Positions 9,351 through 19,053 are shown, numbered from the stretch's first letter. The stretch is DNA of 64,000 nucleotides from G963678095 sp963678095 (GCA_963678095.2 OY782746.1:1302001-1366000); one strand, 5' to 3'. Notes: generated by a model not told the origin, from the letters alone. Numbers and translations are program-made.

Positions 9351-11801
9351 TCATGGCATTTTTATCGGACTGATCCGCCAGATATCCTGTGCGTATTCAG
9401 CAATCGTCCGGTCACTTGAAAAACGGCCGGAATTGGCAATATTGATCAGGCTGGACCTCAGCCAGGCAGACTGATCGCGATAACGCGCTTCAATGGCCAG
9501 TTGGGCCTGCTCATAGGCCGGAAAATCTTTTAAGACAAAGAACTCATCATTGCTATTAAAGATGTTGTTATACAGGTCATTAAAGTTCGCACTGCCATCA
9601 GCGGCAAAAAATCCGTTGATCAGCTGATCCATAACCGTATGCACAGCCTCATTCGCATTGTATTCATTCCAGGCCGAATAAGAACCGTTTGCATAATACT
9701 CCAGGACCTCCTCGGCCTTGAGGCCGAAGATCACGCAGTTATCGTCGCCGACGGCTTCATGAATTTCAACATTAGCGCCATCGAGCGTCCCCAGGGTAAT
9801 CGCACCATTCATCATAAACTTCATATTGCTCGTGCCAGAGGCTTCCTTCCCCGCGGTCGAGATCTGCTCGCTGACATCGGCTGCCGGAAACAGCATTTCC
9901 GCCAATGATACTCCGTAGTTTTCAATATAAACCACTTTCATGCGATTGCGGACCGACCGATCCCCATTTACCAGCGCCGCGACGGTATTGATCAGCCGGA
10001 TGGTCTCCTTGGCAATATGATATCCCGGAGCTGCCTTGCCGCCAAAAATAAAGGTTCGCGGCAGCATCTCCAGCTTCGGTTCCGCCTTTAGCTTATTATA
10101 CAAATGCAGAATATGCAGGATATTCATAAACTGGCGTTTATAGGAATGGATGCGCTTGATCTGGATATCAAAGATCGAATGCGGGTCGACCGTAAGCTTA
10201 TAGTTGGTCTTAATGAACTTCGCCAGATCTGTTTTGCGGCGATACTTGATGGCCGCCATTTCCTGCAAAAACGCTTCATCCTCACTTTGCTTCAGCAAGT
10301 CGATCAAGTGCTGCGGTTGCGACTGCCATTTCGGCGAAATAGCATCATCAATCAGTGACGACAATTCCGGATTGGCCCCAATCAGCCAGCGACGATGGGT
10401 GATGCCGTTGGTTTTATTGTTAAATTTCCCCGGATAGTATTCATTAAACACATGCATGGTATGATTCTTCAGAATATCCGAGTGAATTTTGGCAACACCA
10501 TTGACGCTGTGACTGCCGACCACGGCAAGGCGGGCCATATGCACATAGCCATCCTGCAAAATTGAACATTCATGGATGCGGCCCTCATCGCCCGGATAAC
10601 GCTGCTGCACATCATCGAGCAGCCGCTGATTGATTTCTTCAATAATCATGTAAATTCTTGGCAACAGCGACTTGAACATATCCACCGGCCATTTTTCCAA
10701 AGCCTCCGGTAAAATTGTATGATTGGTGTAGGCCATCGTATTGACCGTGATTTTCCAGGCCTGCGCCCAGTTCATCTTTTCCTCATCAAGCAAAATTCGC
10801 ATCAGTTCAGCTACAGCCGTGGCCGGATGCGTATCATTGATGTGAATGACAATTTTACTGGCAAAATCCGCCATATCCATCCCGGTCTTCTTATAATGGC
10901 GAACAATGCTCTGTACCCCTGCCGAAACGAAAAAGTACTCCTGAATCAGCCGCAGGCGCCGCCCCTCTTCCGAACTGTCATCCGGATAAAGGCAGCGCGT
11001 GATATCTTCAATCGCCTGAGCCCGGCGCCGTTTTTCCTGAATATCCTCCCGCGACAGGCGGGCATAATCCGAAAAATCCTTCTCCACTTCGGCATTCCAC
11101 AGGCGCAGATTATTGACCGTATTGTTGCGATAGCCGACAATCGGCACATCGTAAGGAACGGCCATGACCGTTGAATAATTTTCATGCACCGGCTCCAGGG
11201 TTCCGTCCGGCTTTTTCACAACATATGCATTGCCGCCAAAGCGCACATTAATCGTCTTATCCGTCTTGCGATATTCCCAGGCAAAACCATTTTTGAGCCA
11301 ATTATCGGGGATTTCCACCTGATACTTGTCAATGATTTTTTGTTCAAACAGTCCGTATTTATAGCGGATGCCGCAGCCATGTCCGGCAATCCCCAAAGAC
11401 GCCATGGAATCAATAAAACAGGCAGCCAAGCGCCCCAGGCCACCATTTCCCAGCCCGGCATCCGGCTCCTCCTCAAACACCACATTCAGATCAATATCCA
11501 GATCCTTCAATACTTCAGCAAAGACCTCTTTTATATTCAGGCTGATCAGATTGCTGTTGAGCAGCCTGCCAAGCAAAAATTCAATGGAAAAATAATACAC
11601 CTGCTTTTCCTGGTGATCCATATAGTATTTATTTGTCTTGATCCAGGTATCGCTTACATACTGCCGCACGACACTGGCCACGGTCTGATAGACTTCGTTT
11701 GGTGTCAGTTCATTTTCTTCCTTGCCCCACATGATATGGGCCGTCTGCACAAAACGCATCTGCAGATTTTCCTTCAAAACCTTATCGATTACCAAATACA
11801 T
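9351..11801 (-). CDS. glgP: Glycogen/starch phosphorylase (GT35)
   Basis: Releases glucose-1-phosphate from glycogen by phosphorolysis, using pyridoxal phosphate. The 816 residues match the family. The PLP site EASGTSNMKFMMNGA (the Lys is the Schiff-base residue) is present, as are GNGGLGRLAACFIDS and GITHRRWL. The start is uncertain within two codons: ATG 11801 has AAAGGG only three bases upstream, while TTG two codons later has better spacing. It lies in the middle of the operon, 51 bases ahead of glgB and 81 after glgD, so synthesis and breakdown enzymes are co-expressed. Confidence 0.96.
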   Translation of the reverse strand: MYLVIDKVLKENLQMRFVQTAHIMWGKEENELTPNEVYQTVASVVRQYVSDTWIKTNKYYMDHQEKQVYYFSIEFLLGRLLNSNLISLNIKEVFAEVLKDLDIDLNVVFEEEPDAGLGNGGLGRLAACFIDSMASLGIAGHGCGIRYKYGLFEQKIIDKYQVEIPDNWLKNGFAWEYRKTDKTINVRFGGNAYVVKKPDGTLEPVHENYSTVMAVPYDVPIVGYRNNTVNNLRLWNAEVEKDFSDYARLSREDIQEKRRRAQAIEDITRCLYPDDSSEEGRRLRLIQEYFFVSAGVQSIVRHYKKTGMDMADFASKIVIHINDTHPATAVAELMRILLDEEKMNWAQAWKITVNTMAYTNHTILPEALEKWPVDMFKSLLPRIYMIIEEINQRLLDDVQQRYPGDEGRIHECSILQDGYVHMARLAVVGSHSVNGVAKIHSDILKNHTMHVFNEYYPGKFNNKTNGITHRRWLIGANPELSSLIDDAISPKWQSQPQHLIDLLKQSEDEAFLQEMAAIKYRRKTDLAKFIKTNYKLTVDPHSIFDIQIKRIHSYKRQFMNILHILHLYNKLKAEPKLEMLPRTFIFGGKAAPGYHIAKETIRLINTVAALVNGDRSVRNRMKVVYIENYGVSLAEMLFPAADVSEQISTAGKEASGTSNMKFMMNGAITLGTLDGANVEIHEAVGDDNCVIFGLKAEEVLEYYANGSYSAWNEYNANEAVHTVMDQLINGFFAADGSANFNDLYNNIFNSNDEFFVLKDFPAYEQAQLAIEARYRDQSAWLRSSLINIANSGRFSSDRTIAEYAQDIWRISPIKMP

Positions 11802-11882
11802 TCACCCTTTCCCCAAGTTGTCCATCTTAAAGCAGGGTTTCAAATAAGCCTTGTGACTGCGCCTGCAGCCACATTTCCACCG

Positions 11883-12989
11883 TCAAATCACTACACCCTT
11901 CTCAACAATCAACGGATAGTTAGAAGCCCCTTTGAGCCATTTCCCCTGTGTAATTACGACATTTTTATCGCAGATTACATTTTCAACCAAAGCATCCTGC
12001 TGCAGATCGCATTTCTGCATGATAATGCTGTTTTTCACTTTCACGCCCTTGCCAATCTTCACACCCCGGAACAAAATGCTGTTTTCCACGGACCCTTCAA
12101 TTACACAGCCATTGGCAATCAGCGAGTTTTTGGCATCTGCATTTTTTTTGTACTGCACCGGCGGTTCATCCTTTGTCTTTGTATAAACGCGCTGCTCAGC
12201 CGTAAACAGTTCCTGACGAATATGTGGCTGCAGCATATCCATGCTCGCCCGGTAATAGCTACCCACCGAATTTATGTGCGCAACATAGCCGTCATGGCAA
12301 AAACCGTAAATAGAGTACTTATCCTGGAACCGCATGATGCCGTCGATCAAAAAATCAGACCCACCGCGCTCATAGGCGCGCTTGATCAGCTCAATCAGAA
12401 CCTTGCGCTCCATCAGGTAAATCCCCATAAAGACCTTGGCATCCTCATAAACAACCGGCTGTTTGGCAATATCCGTCACCATTCCATTTTCCGAGGTTTC
12501 AATCACCGTTCCGCCGGCTACGTTTTCCTCTGACTGCAGGCTGTATACCATTGTGATATCCGCCCCTGTATTCTGGTGAAAACGCAATACCTTTTCAAAT
12601 CCCATATTATAAATGACCTGTCCGCCCATCAAGAGCACATACTGCTGCGTGCTGTGCTGCAAAAAATCAAGGTGACGATAAAAATTCTTCAAATCGCCAT
12701 CATAGGCATCATTATCCGCCTTGATATCAGGCAGATAAAACAGCCCATCATGCCGGCGAGCCAAATCCCAGTCCTTGCCCGAACGCAGATGATCGAGCAC
12801 GGACCTGGCTTTTGCCGGCAGAAGAATGCCCACATTTTCAATCCCTGAATTGACCATGCTCGACAGACCAAAGTCAATCAGACGGTAGCGCCCGGCAAAT
12901 GGAATCGTCGCCAGTGGACGCCGGGCGGTCATCTCCTTTACCAGAGCATCATTTTCCTGCAGATTCATCATTCCCATTACCGTTTTCAC
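11883..12989 (-). CDS. glgD: GlgD, regulatory-type subunit of ADP-glucose pyrophosphorylase
   Basis: A 368-residue paralogue of GlgC that partners it in many Firmicutes. It keeps the fold landmarks (IPFAGRYRLIDFGLSSMVNSG, left-handed beta-helix repeats such as ILFRGVKIGKGVKVKNSII). It lacks the GGxGxRLxxLT nucleotide-binding loop at the N-terminus, where it reads VMGMMNLQENDAL, so it is probably not catalytic alone. The start is GTG 12989 with GGCGGGAG ten bases upstream. It lies 30 bases after glgC, which fits assembly of a GlgC/GlgD hetero-oligomer. Confidence 0.93.
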   Translation of the reverse strand: MKTVMGMMNLQENDALVKEMTARRPLATIPFAGRYRLIDFGLSSMVNSGIENVGILLPAKARSVLDHLRSGKDWDLARRHDGLFYLPDIKADNDAYDGDLKNFYRHLDFLQHSTQQYVLLMGGQVIYNMGFEKVLRFHQNTGADITMVYSLQSEENVAGGTVIETSENGMVTDIAKQPVVYEDAKVFMGIYLMERKVLIELIKRAYERGGSDFLIDGIMRFQDKYSIYGFCHDGYVAHINSVGSYYRASMDMLQPHIRQELFTAEQRVYTKTKDEPPVQYKKNADAKNSLIANGCVIEGSVENSILFRGVKIGKGVKVKNSIIMQKCDLQQDALVENVICDKNVVITQGKWLKGASNYPLIVEKGVVI

Positions 12990-13019
12990 TAATATCCAAC
13001 TCCCGCCAAAATCAAAATA

Positions 13020-14177
13020 TCATCCGACCTGCTTATCTCCCGTCTGGGCTAAAAAGATTTCACCTTCCGGCACAACAACGATGGATCCATCACCAGAAAC
13101 CACTTTAGCCGCTGGCATGACCTCGCAGTTTTGCAGCACAATCGCCTTGTCCACAATTGCGCCTTCGCCGATTTCGGCAAACGGCATGACCACAGAATTT
13201 ATAACCCGGGCTCCTTTACCGATTTTCACGCCGGGGAATATCACCGAGTTTTCAACCGTTCCATGGATTTCACTGCCTTCACTGACTAAAGACGACCTCA
13301 CCGTAGCCCCGGCAGCAATATAATGCGGCGGCAGATCTGCCCCGACCGAATAAATCCGCCACGACGGATCATTCATGGCAAACGGAGGTTCCTCCTGCAG
13401 CAAATCCATATTGGCCTGCCAGAGACTTTCAATCGTGCCGACATCCTTCCAGTAGCCTTCAAAGGCATAGGAAAAGAGCCGAACCTCCGATTGGAGCATC
13501 TTCGGGATGATATTCTTGCCAAAGTCATGGCTCGATACGATATCGCGGGCATCCTCATCCAAATAGCGTTTTAACAGTCGCCAGTTAAACACATAAATCC
13601 CCATCGAGGCCAGATTGCTCTTTGGCTTCGCCGGTTTTTCCTCAAACTCGACAATACGTCCCGCCTCATCTGTGTTCATGATGCCAAAACGCGGGGCCTC
13701 TTCCCACGGCACCTCAATGACGCCGATTGTCACCTCGGCCTTTGTCTGCTTATGCGCCTCGATCATCCAGGAATAATCCATCGTATAAATATGATCACCC
13801 GAAAGCACCAGCACATATTCCGGATCAATTGTCTCAATAAAATTAATATTCTGATAAATGGCATCCGCTGTCCCCTTATACCAATCGGCGCCTTTCTCCC
13901 TCATATAGGGTGGCAGGATGACGACCCCCCGGTCCTTGCGGTCAAGATCCCAGGCGCCACCCGTCCCCAGATAGCTGTGGAGTTCCAGCGGACGATACTG
14001 CGTCAGCACCCCGACCTTGTTGATTCCAGAATTCACGCAGTTGCTCAGGGTAAAATCGATGATGCGATATTTACCGCCAAACGGAACCGCCGGCTTTGCT
14101 ATTTTTTTCGTCAACGCTCCCAGTCGTTTTCCCTGGCCTCCTGCTAAAATCATTGCCAAGCACTCTGTTTTTCTCAT
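13020..14177 (-). CDS. glgC: Glucose-1-phosphate adenylyltransferase, catalytic subunit
   Basis: Makes ADP-glucose from glucose-1-phosphate and ATP, the committed step of glycogen synthesis. The 385-residue protein opens with MILAGGQGKRLGALT, then KPAVPFGGKYRIIDF, KGTADAIYQN, and the sugar-phosphate site FEEKPAKPKSN. The C-terminus is a beta-helix (SVIFPGVKIGKGARVINS). The frame is open 34 codons further upstream, but GGGGGG eight bases before ATG 14177 and conservation start there. First gene of the operon. Confidence 0.96.
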   Translation of the reverse strand: MRKTECLAMILAGGQGKRLGALTKKIAKPAVPFGGKYRIIDFTLSNCVNSGINKVGVLTQYRPLELHSYLGTGGAWDLDRKDRGVVILPPYMREKGADWYKGTADAIYQNINFIETIDPEYVLVLSGDHIYTMDYSWMIEAHKQTKAEVTIGVIEVPWEEAPRFGIMNTDEAGRIVEFEEKPAKPKSNLASMGIYVFNWRLLKRYLDEDARDIVSSHDFGKNIIPKMLQSEVRLFSYAFEGYWKDVGTIESLWQANMDLLQEEPPFAMNDPSWRIYSVGADLPPHYIAAGATVRSSLVSEGSEIHGTVENSVIFPGVKIGKGARVINSVVMPFAEIGEGAIVDKAIVLQNCEVMPAAKVVSGDGSIVVVPEGEIFLAQTGDKQVG

Positions 14178-14225
14178 AAGAAACGCCCCCCGGAATTGTA
14201 TTCTGCCTTGCCGGCATTTTAAATT

Positions 14226-14246
14226 CGTACAGGCAGAGCCTGTACG
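14226..14246 (-). promoter_or_regulatory. Palindrome in the leader of the glycogen operon
   Basis: Perfect inverted repeat CGTACAGGC-AGA-GCCTGTACG with 9-bp arms, about 50 bases upstream of glgC. It could be an operator or a leader hairpin. Its core GGCAGAGCCTG recurs ahead of the M48 gene (about 15382) and between glgA and the amylase-MalQ gene (about 5516). No clear -35/-10 pair was found nearby. Confidence 0.5.
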
Positions 14247-14311
14247 ACGTACCGCCTTGCTGTTTTTCTTACTCTTCAAAACACACTTGCTATGATATTT
14301 TCATGGTAAAA

Positions 14312-15358
14312 CTATTTTACTGTCGACTGCGGCCACTTTTGCAAGGCCGCAACATATTGGGCTGCCAACGTTTGCAAACTAACACCCGCGGCGGCTGCAT
14401 CTGCCGGCGACAGTGAAACGATAAAATGATCTTCGTAATAAACGATAATCGAATTCCCATCTGTATCAAGGATATAATGATCCGGCGAATATGCCGTCAG
14501 TTTTGTCAATGGATATAAATTCCCGGCAATAAAGTAGGCCCGTTCAAGCGGTGTCAGCTGTTTTTCTTCCACCAGCACCGGCGGCAGGCTCCAGTTGCCG
14601 TCAACAACAAGCCCTTGTCCATCCTGTTCGCGGGCTGTGGGGCGAATGCCCTGCTTGGCCAGCTGCTCGCGTATCAGGCGAATTCGTTCGCGATTTTCCG
14701 GATGATCTGAAAACAGATCGGATTCTCGCCCCGGCTCACGCCGTTCAAGCTTTAAGAGCCCGACCAGCATGCCATAAGGATTGTACCCAGCCTGCAAGGA
14801 CTGTTCAAAGCCAAGGCGGTCCGCCATGCGTTCATCTTCCCGGCTGTAGCCAGCCGTAACAGCACTTAATGTAGCCAGCTGAAGGGTAAGTCCATCCCCG
14901 CCAAAAGCGGCCCCCATCAGCACGACCATACCTAAAGTTTTTTCCAGCTGGGCCATCGAATGACGCCTGGCAGCATGCGTGACTTCATGGCTGATAATGC
15001 CGGCGAGTTCGTCATCTGTCACCATATAATCCGTCAACCCTTTAAACAGATAGATGAAGCCACCTGGAAGCGCAAAAGCATTGACATCCTCATCATCGAG
15101 AACTTTAAACGTATAGGGCAGATCCGGACGGCCGCTCACAGCAGCAATTTTCTTGCCAATCTGCTGCACTCTTGCCTGCAGCACCGGGTCATCCACTAAT
15201 TTATATTGTTTTTCAACCTGCCGGGCCGTACTCTCCCCAATGGAAATTTCCTGCTTGGTACTGATAATTCCAGCCTCGGCTGCCGGTAAAAAAAAGCCGG
15301 CAAACAGTAAGCCGACAAGCAGAAACGATCCTAGAACCTGTTTGATCCGAAAAGTCAA
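14312..15358 (-). CDS. Secreted M48-family zinc metallopeptidase
   Basis: A 348-residue exported protease of the BepA/YfgC kind. It starts with a signal peptide (VLGSFLLVGLLFAGFFLPAAEAG). The zinc site HEVTH lies in GIISHEVTHAARRHS and the third ligand glutamate in EDERMADRLGFE. The C-terminal 120 residues show no recognisable TPR and carry a short YYEDHFIVSLS region. TTG 15358 follows GGGGAG by five bases and begins just before the signal peptide; the frame extends to ATG 15436 but without a ribosome site. In organisms with an outer membrane such enzymes act on misfolded envelope proteins; that role is inferred. Confidence 0.85.
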   Translation of the reverse strand: MTFRIKQVLGSFLLVGLLFAGFFLPAAEAGIISTKQEISIGESTARQVEKQYKLVDDPVLQARVQQIGKKIAAVSGRPDLPYTFKVLDDEDVNAFALPGGFIYLFKGLTDYMVTDDELAGIISHEVTHAARRHSMAQLEKTLGMVVLMGAAFGGDGLTLQLATLSAVTAGYSREDERMADRLGFEQSLQAGYNPYGMLVGLLKLERREPGRESDLFSDHPENRERIRLIREQLAKQGIRPTAREQDGQGLVVDGNWSLPPVLVEEKQLTPLERAYFIAGNLYPLTKLTAYSPDHYILDTDGNSIIVYYEDHFIVSLSPADAAAAGVSLQTLAAQYVAALQKWPQSTVK

Positions 15359-15460
15359 AACATCTCCCCTTCCCCTCAAACGGCAGGCTCTGCCAAAAGA
15401 ATACCTTTGACTGCCTGCATCCAATTTAGAAACCATACTTCTTACTTCTACAAAAACATT

Positions 15461-16099
15461 TTATTTCCTGCCGGCAACAAGGCCACTGAGCACCATCCCC
15501 CGAAAGAATTTGCTGCGTGGTTCGGGCGTCAGCGGGAATTTACTGCATAAAATTTCTCCTAAGGCCAGAATATCATCCTCACTGCCGGATATCAGTTCAA
15601 GTTCCACTTCAAGAATCGGCGTTGACGAATTTCCCGCCCGAATAACCCCCTGATCAAGGGCAACTTCAATAGCCATCTGATTCCATTCCACCCGGACCGT
15701 TTCCCGGGCAAACTCCGTCTCCGTCACAACCTGAAGTTCATCGGCCGATATCCCGGAAAACACAGCCGCCGCCTCGGGCACATCATAAAAAAGCGTCAGA
15801 TCCGGGGCAAGAGAAAGTGCCGGACGATTGATTTCCAGTCGCTTATGCAAACCATGCTCTGAAGAGCCCCCGCCTTTTACCGTCGCCACGAGCTGATCAT
15901 TTTCCCGGCGCAGGCGATAGGACAACCGCCCCTGATTCAATCTGAGATCAATCGTATCGTAATAACGTGCCAGCATCGCAATCTTTTCCTGCTTTACCTG
16001 GCCCGGCAGATTGTGTATGTATTCGACAATCCTTGGCCACGCTTCCGGCTGCGTCACCTGCAGTTTCAATTCAATTTCCTGTTGTTTTTCGCTGTTCAT
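15461..16099 (-). CDS. CYTH-domain protein (triphosphate tunnel enzyme family)
   Basis: A 212-residue CYTH protein. The signature EIELKL (ExExK) is near the N-terminus, followed by YYDTIDLRLNQGRLSYRLRR and, near the end, EVELELISG, which supply the acidic and basic residues of the triphosphate tunnel. Family members hydrolyse tripolyphosphate or thiamine triphosphate, or make cyclic AMP; substrate cannot be told here and no CHAD domain is attached. GGGAGG six bases before ATG 16099 sets the start. An 8-bp inverted repeat (16125-16150) lies in the region upstream. Confidence 0.85.
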   Translation of the reverse strand: MNSEKQQEIELKLQVTQPEAWPRIVEYIHNLPGQVKQEKIAMLARYYDTIDLRLNQGRLSYRLRRENDQLVATVKGGGSSEHGLHKRLEINRPALSLAPDLTLFYDVPEAAAVFSGISADELQVVTETEFARETVRVEWNQMAIEVALDQGVIRAGNSSTPILEVELELISGSEDDILALGEILCSKFPLTPEPRSKFFRGMVLSGLVAGRK

Positions 16100-16210
16100 A
16101 ATCACCCTCCCAAAATCCGGTCGCCCGGGCAGACATCCTCACCTGCCCGGTAACCTCTTTGCTATATTTCCCCCTGACGATAAACTTTTCCTGCAATCCT
16201 CCTTTGATCA

Positions 16211-16239
16211 TTTACTTTCCCTAAAGAAAATGCTACACT
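16211..16239 (+). promoter_or_regulatory. Probable promoter of xpt
   Basis: TTTACT (16211-16216) and TACACT (16234-16239) are separated by 17 bases and lie 67 bases before the xpt start. Each matches consensus at four of six positions. No purine-riboswitch core was seen in the leader. Confidence 0.45.
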
Positions 16240-16305
16240 TTTATTTATTATATATTTTTACGAAGCCCAGTTATAGTTTCACAATTATTGGAGGTTTATT
16301 TTTTT

Positions 16306-16878
16306 ATGGAATTATTAGAACAGCGTATTTTAAAAGAAGGCTTTGCTCTGCCGGGCAATGTTCTGAAGGTCGACTCCTTTATCAATCAGCAGATTGACCC
16401 GGTTCTTTCTTTTAAAATGGGCGAGGAATTTGCCGTCCAGTTCGCCGGCATCCAGATTGACCGCGTGCTGACGATTGAAGCCTCAGGCATCGCCATCGGA
16501 CTGACGACAGCCTATAAGCTGGGGGTTCCGCTGGTTTTTGCCCGCAAAAAGAAATCCATTTTGATGATGGAAGAAGCCTATGCGACAGAAATCACCTCAT
16601 TTACCAAACAGGAAACAAACACCGTCTCCGTATTAAAAAAATTTCTGCCCGCCGGCGAAAACATTCTGATCATCGATGACTTTTTGGCCAATGGCGAATC
16701 GGCACTCGGCCTGGCCCGGCTGGTTGAAATGGCCGGTTCAAAGGTTGCCGGCATCGGAATCGCAATCGAAAAATCCTTTCAGCCGGGACAAGAGCGCATC
16801 AAAGTTGCTGGCTATAAACTCTGTTCCCTGGCCCGCATCAAATCCCTTGAAAACTGTAAGATTGAATTTATGGACTGA
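16306..16878 (+). CDS. xpt: Xanthine phosphoribosyltransferase
   Basis: Purine salvage: xanthine plus PRPP gives XMP. The 190-residue protein matches Xpt length and shows MELLEQRILKEGFALPGNVL, SFINQQIDP, the PRPP-binding motif ILIIDDFLANGESALGL, and the conserved KKSILMMEEAY loop. ATG 16306 has GGAGG 11 bases upstream; an in-frame TTG at 16288 overlaps that site. It stands alone between oppositely oriented genes, with its own promoter and terminator. Confidence 0.95.
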   Translation: MELLEQRILKEGFALPGNVLKVDSFINQQIDPVLSFKMGEEFAVQFAGIQIDRVLTIEASGIAIGLTTAYKLGVPLVFARKKKSILMMEEAYATEITSFTKQETNTVSVLKKFLPAGENILIIDDFLANGESALGLARLVEMAGSKVAGIGIAIEKSFQPGQERIKVAGYKLCSLARIKSLENCKIEFMD

Positions 16879-16915
16879 GTCTGCTTTGCTTTTTGCCGCC
16901 AACAGGCAAAAATAT

Positions 16916-16956
16916 AAACTGCCGCCATCCCCAAAGGGACGGCGGCAGTTTGTTTA
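16916..16956 (+). terminator. Terminator after xpt
   Basis: Stem AAACTGCCGCC (16916-16926) pairs with GGCGGCAGTTT (16941-16951), extended by TCCC/GGGA inside, and is followed by a T-rich stretch. Confidence 0.8.
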
Positions 16957-17007
16957 TATGGCAGCAGGAAAACTAGCTGTCGTTCTATGTACTTTAAATC
17001 TCGGGCA

Positions 17008-17679
17008 TTATTCAAGCGTCATGATTTTATGTTTTAGGGCATAGATCAAGGCCTGTGTCCGGTCATTTACATTGAGCTTGCGAAAAATATTCGTCAGATG
17101 ATTCTTGACCGTCTTTTCACTGACATACAAAGTCTGCGCAATATCGTGGTTACTGAACCCCTTGGCAATGCAGGCCAAAACCTCACGTTCACGGCGTGTC
17201 AGCTGCTCTGAACGCATCTGGTCCCACATTTCGCGGGCTTTTTCGTTGACATCATCCTCTTGTGACAAACCGCCGAAGAGGCGCTCCGCCAGTGTCGGAT
17301 AGACAAAAGCATTGCCATCATTGACAACATGTACGGCTTTGATCAGCATTGACGGTTCAACATCCTTCAGCAGATAACCCAGGGCCCCACTTTTGAGCAG
17401 TTCCAGCACATAATTATCGCTGTCGTTTATTGTAAGAATTATGATCTTGACCTTGGAGCGCGCGGCCCGCAGCTGTCTGGTCACCTCAAGTCCGTTTAAA
17501 ATCGGCATATTCAGGTCTAAGAGCAGCACGTCCGGCTGCAAAACCAAGGTCTTTGCCAAGGCCTCCTGCCCGTCTGAAGCCTCTCCAACCACATCAAGAT
17601 CCTTTTCGAAATTCAATACACGCTTTATCCCTTGCCGCAGCAACGCATGATCGTCTGCGATTAAAATTCTGATTGCCAC
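17008..17679 (-). CDS. NarL/DegU-type response regulator (orphan)
   Basis: A 223-residue two-domain regulator. The receiver has the acidic pair in ILIADDHALLRQG, the phospho-acceptor Asp in VLLLDLNMPILNGL, and LLKDVEPSMLIKAV at the end. A LuxR-type helix-turn-helix follows (LTRREREVLACIAKGFSNHD, TLYVSEKTVKNHLTNIFRKL). No histidine kinase is adjacent. GTG 17679 is preceded by AGGGGG. It follows the secretin gene by 31 bases on the same strand and may be co-transcribed, which would hint at control of the surface apparatus; that is inference. Confidence 0.9.
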   Translation of the reverse strand: MAIRILIADDHALLRQGIKRVLNFEKDLDVVGEASDGQEALAKTLVLQPDVLLLDLNMPILNGLEVTRQLRAARSKVKIIILTINDSDNYVLELLKSGALGYLLKDVEPSMLIKAVHVVNDGNAFVYPTLAERLFGGLSQEDDVNEKAREMWDQMRSEQLTRREREVLACIAKGFSNHDIAQTLYVSEKTVKNHLTNIFRKLNVNDRTQALIYALKHKIMTLE

Positions 17680-17710
17680 ACTTTTCTGCCCCCTGTTACT
17701 TTCACTTAAA

Positions 17711-19033
17711 TTAATCCATTATATGTGCTGTTAAAAATATCATGATTTCCGTTTCCGTTTTACTGCTCCTCTCGCTGCGAAAAAAATGTCCCAAAACTGG
17801 CAGATCTCCCAGAAATGGAATTTTACTCAAAGCCTTTGATTCCTCACTGCCAATCAGACCGCCGATCACCATCGTTTCCCCATCCTTCAGCCGGACGGTA
17901 GTGTCGGCTGAACGCTTTTGAAAACGATAGGCTTTTAGTTCTTCCACATATACCGGCGAACTGACCTCCGTATGAACCTGCGCTGTGATGAGGCCATCCT
18001 CATTGACCCGTGGTGTGTAGCGAAGGATAATCCCAGCCTCACGGTAAGAAACCGAGGTTGTCGTCGTAGCATTTGTCGTAGCCACGGTTGGCACTGGCAC
18101 TTCACCGCCAATATTAATGACCGCCTCTTTCCCTTCGAGTGTCAGGATGTTCGGGCGCGCCAGCACATTTGCCTTGCCGCCGGTAATCAGGGCATTGAGC
18201 TGGGCGCTGTAGTAAAATTCAAACGGATAACCTTCTGGCCCGCGGCCAAACTGCAAAATCCCGGCGGACGCATCGCCGTTAAAACTGCGCCGGACCTCCT
18301 GGTCCATATCGTTTCCGCCAACAACAGGGCTCTTTTCACTCCGCTCGTGGAAATGATGCTCCGGATACTGCGGCAGCTTCGACCAATTCCATTCCAGTCC
18401 AAGCTTTTTTGCAGCCTCCTTTTCAACGGCGACTACCTTGGCCTCAAGCGAAATCTGCTTGGGGGCCGTGTCGAGCGCCCGAACAACTTTTTCCGCCGCG
18501 GCTGCAGCATCATCGGGGCCAAAAAACAGCACCCGCTTGCCGCTCTTATCCAGAACAAACGCCCGGGGCGCGCTGGCTGCCGGCAGCTGTTCCACAGAAC
18601 TCTCCTCTTTTCTACTATTCGCCACAGACACGTCAATTCCTGCCATACCAGGCAGCAGTGACAGGGCTGCTGCCACATCTTCCGGATCGGCAAAGTGAAG
18701 ATCAAGCACATGCAGCCGGCCAAAGCCGCCCTGCATATCTGCCCTGGTTCCGACAAGCACAACCCCGTCACAGGTTTCGACTGCCAGCCCGCCAAGGCCG
18801 GTCACAACAGCCAGGGCAGAAGAAAAATCTGCTTCATCAAGCGTCAGACTAATTCTGCCGTGAACCGAACCACTGACTGCAATCGGCTGGCCGCTGACTG
18901 CCCCGAGTGACATTAACACCTCCCGTATATCGGCATCCCGGACTGCCATTGATATTCCGGCCGCCGCTGCTGGCCGGGCGAATAAAACAATCATGGCAAA
19001 TAAAATACAAACACCCTGCGATTTCAGGTTCAT
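17711..19033 (-). CDS. Secretin (GspD/PilQ-type outer-membrane channel)
   Basis: A 440-residue secretin, shorter than typical PilQ (600-700). After a signal peptide (CILFAMIVLFARPAAAAG) come an STN-like N0 domain (ISMAVRDADIREVLMSLG), an N1-like segment and the C-terminal secretin domain: ARPNILTLEGKEAVINIGGE, AGIILRYTPRVNEDGLITAQ, GETMVIGGLIGS, IPFLGDLPVLGHFFRS. Secretins form gates in outer membranes, which supports a diderm host. ATG 19033 is preferred because GGCGG lies upstream at good spacing; ATG 19048 is possible. It is preceded by a PilP-like gene whose stop is 20 bases away. Confidence 0.9.
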   Translation of the reverse strand: MNLKSQGVCILFAMIVLFARPAAAAGISMAVRDADIREVLMSLGAVSGQPIAVSGSVHGRISLTLDEADFSSALAVVTGLGGLAVETCDGVVLVGTRADMQGGFGRLHVLDLHFADPEDVAAALSLLPGMAGIDVSVANSRKEESSVEQLPAASAPRAFVLDKSGKRVLFFGPDDAAAAAEKVVRALDTAPKQISLEAKVVAVEKEAAKKLGLEWNWSKLPQYPEHHFHERSEKSPVVGGNDMDQEVRRSFNGDASAGILQFGRGPEGYPFEFYYSAQLNALITGGKANVLARPNILTLEGKEAVINIGGEVPVPTVATTNATTTTSVSYREAGIILRYTPRVNEDGLITAQVHTEVSSPVYVEELKAYRFQKRSADTTVRLKDGETMVIGGLIGSEESKALSKIPFLGDLPVLGHFFRSERSSKTETEIMIFLTAHIMD

Positions 19034-19053
19034 CAACCCACCGCCCATTTGTT

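Noticed and set aside
16100..16305. Possible purine riboswitch upstream of xpt
   Set aside because: The leader lacks the conserved purine-aptamer core and its paired loops; only a plain promoter was found.
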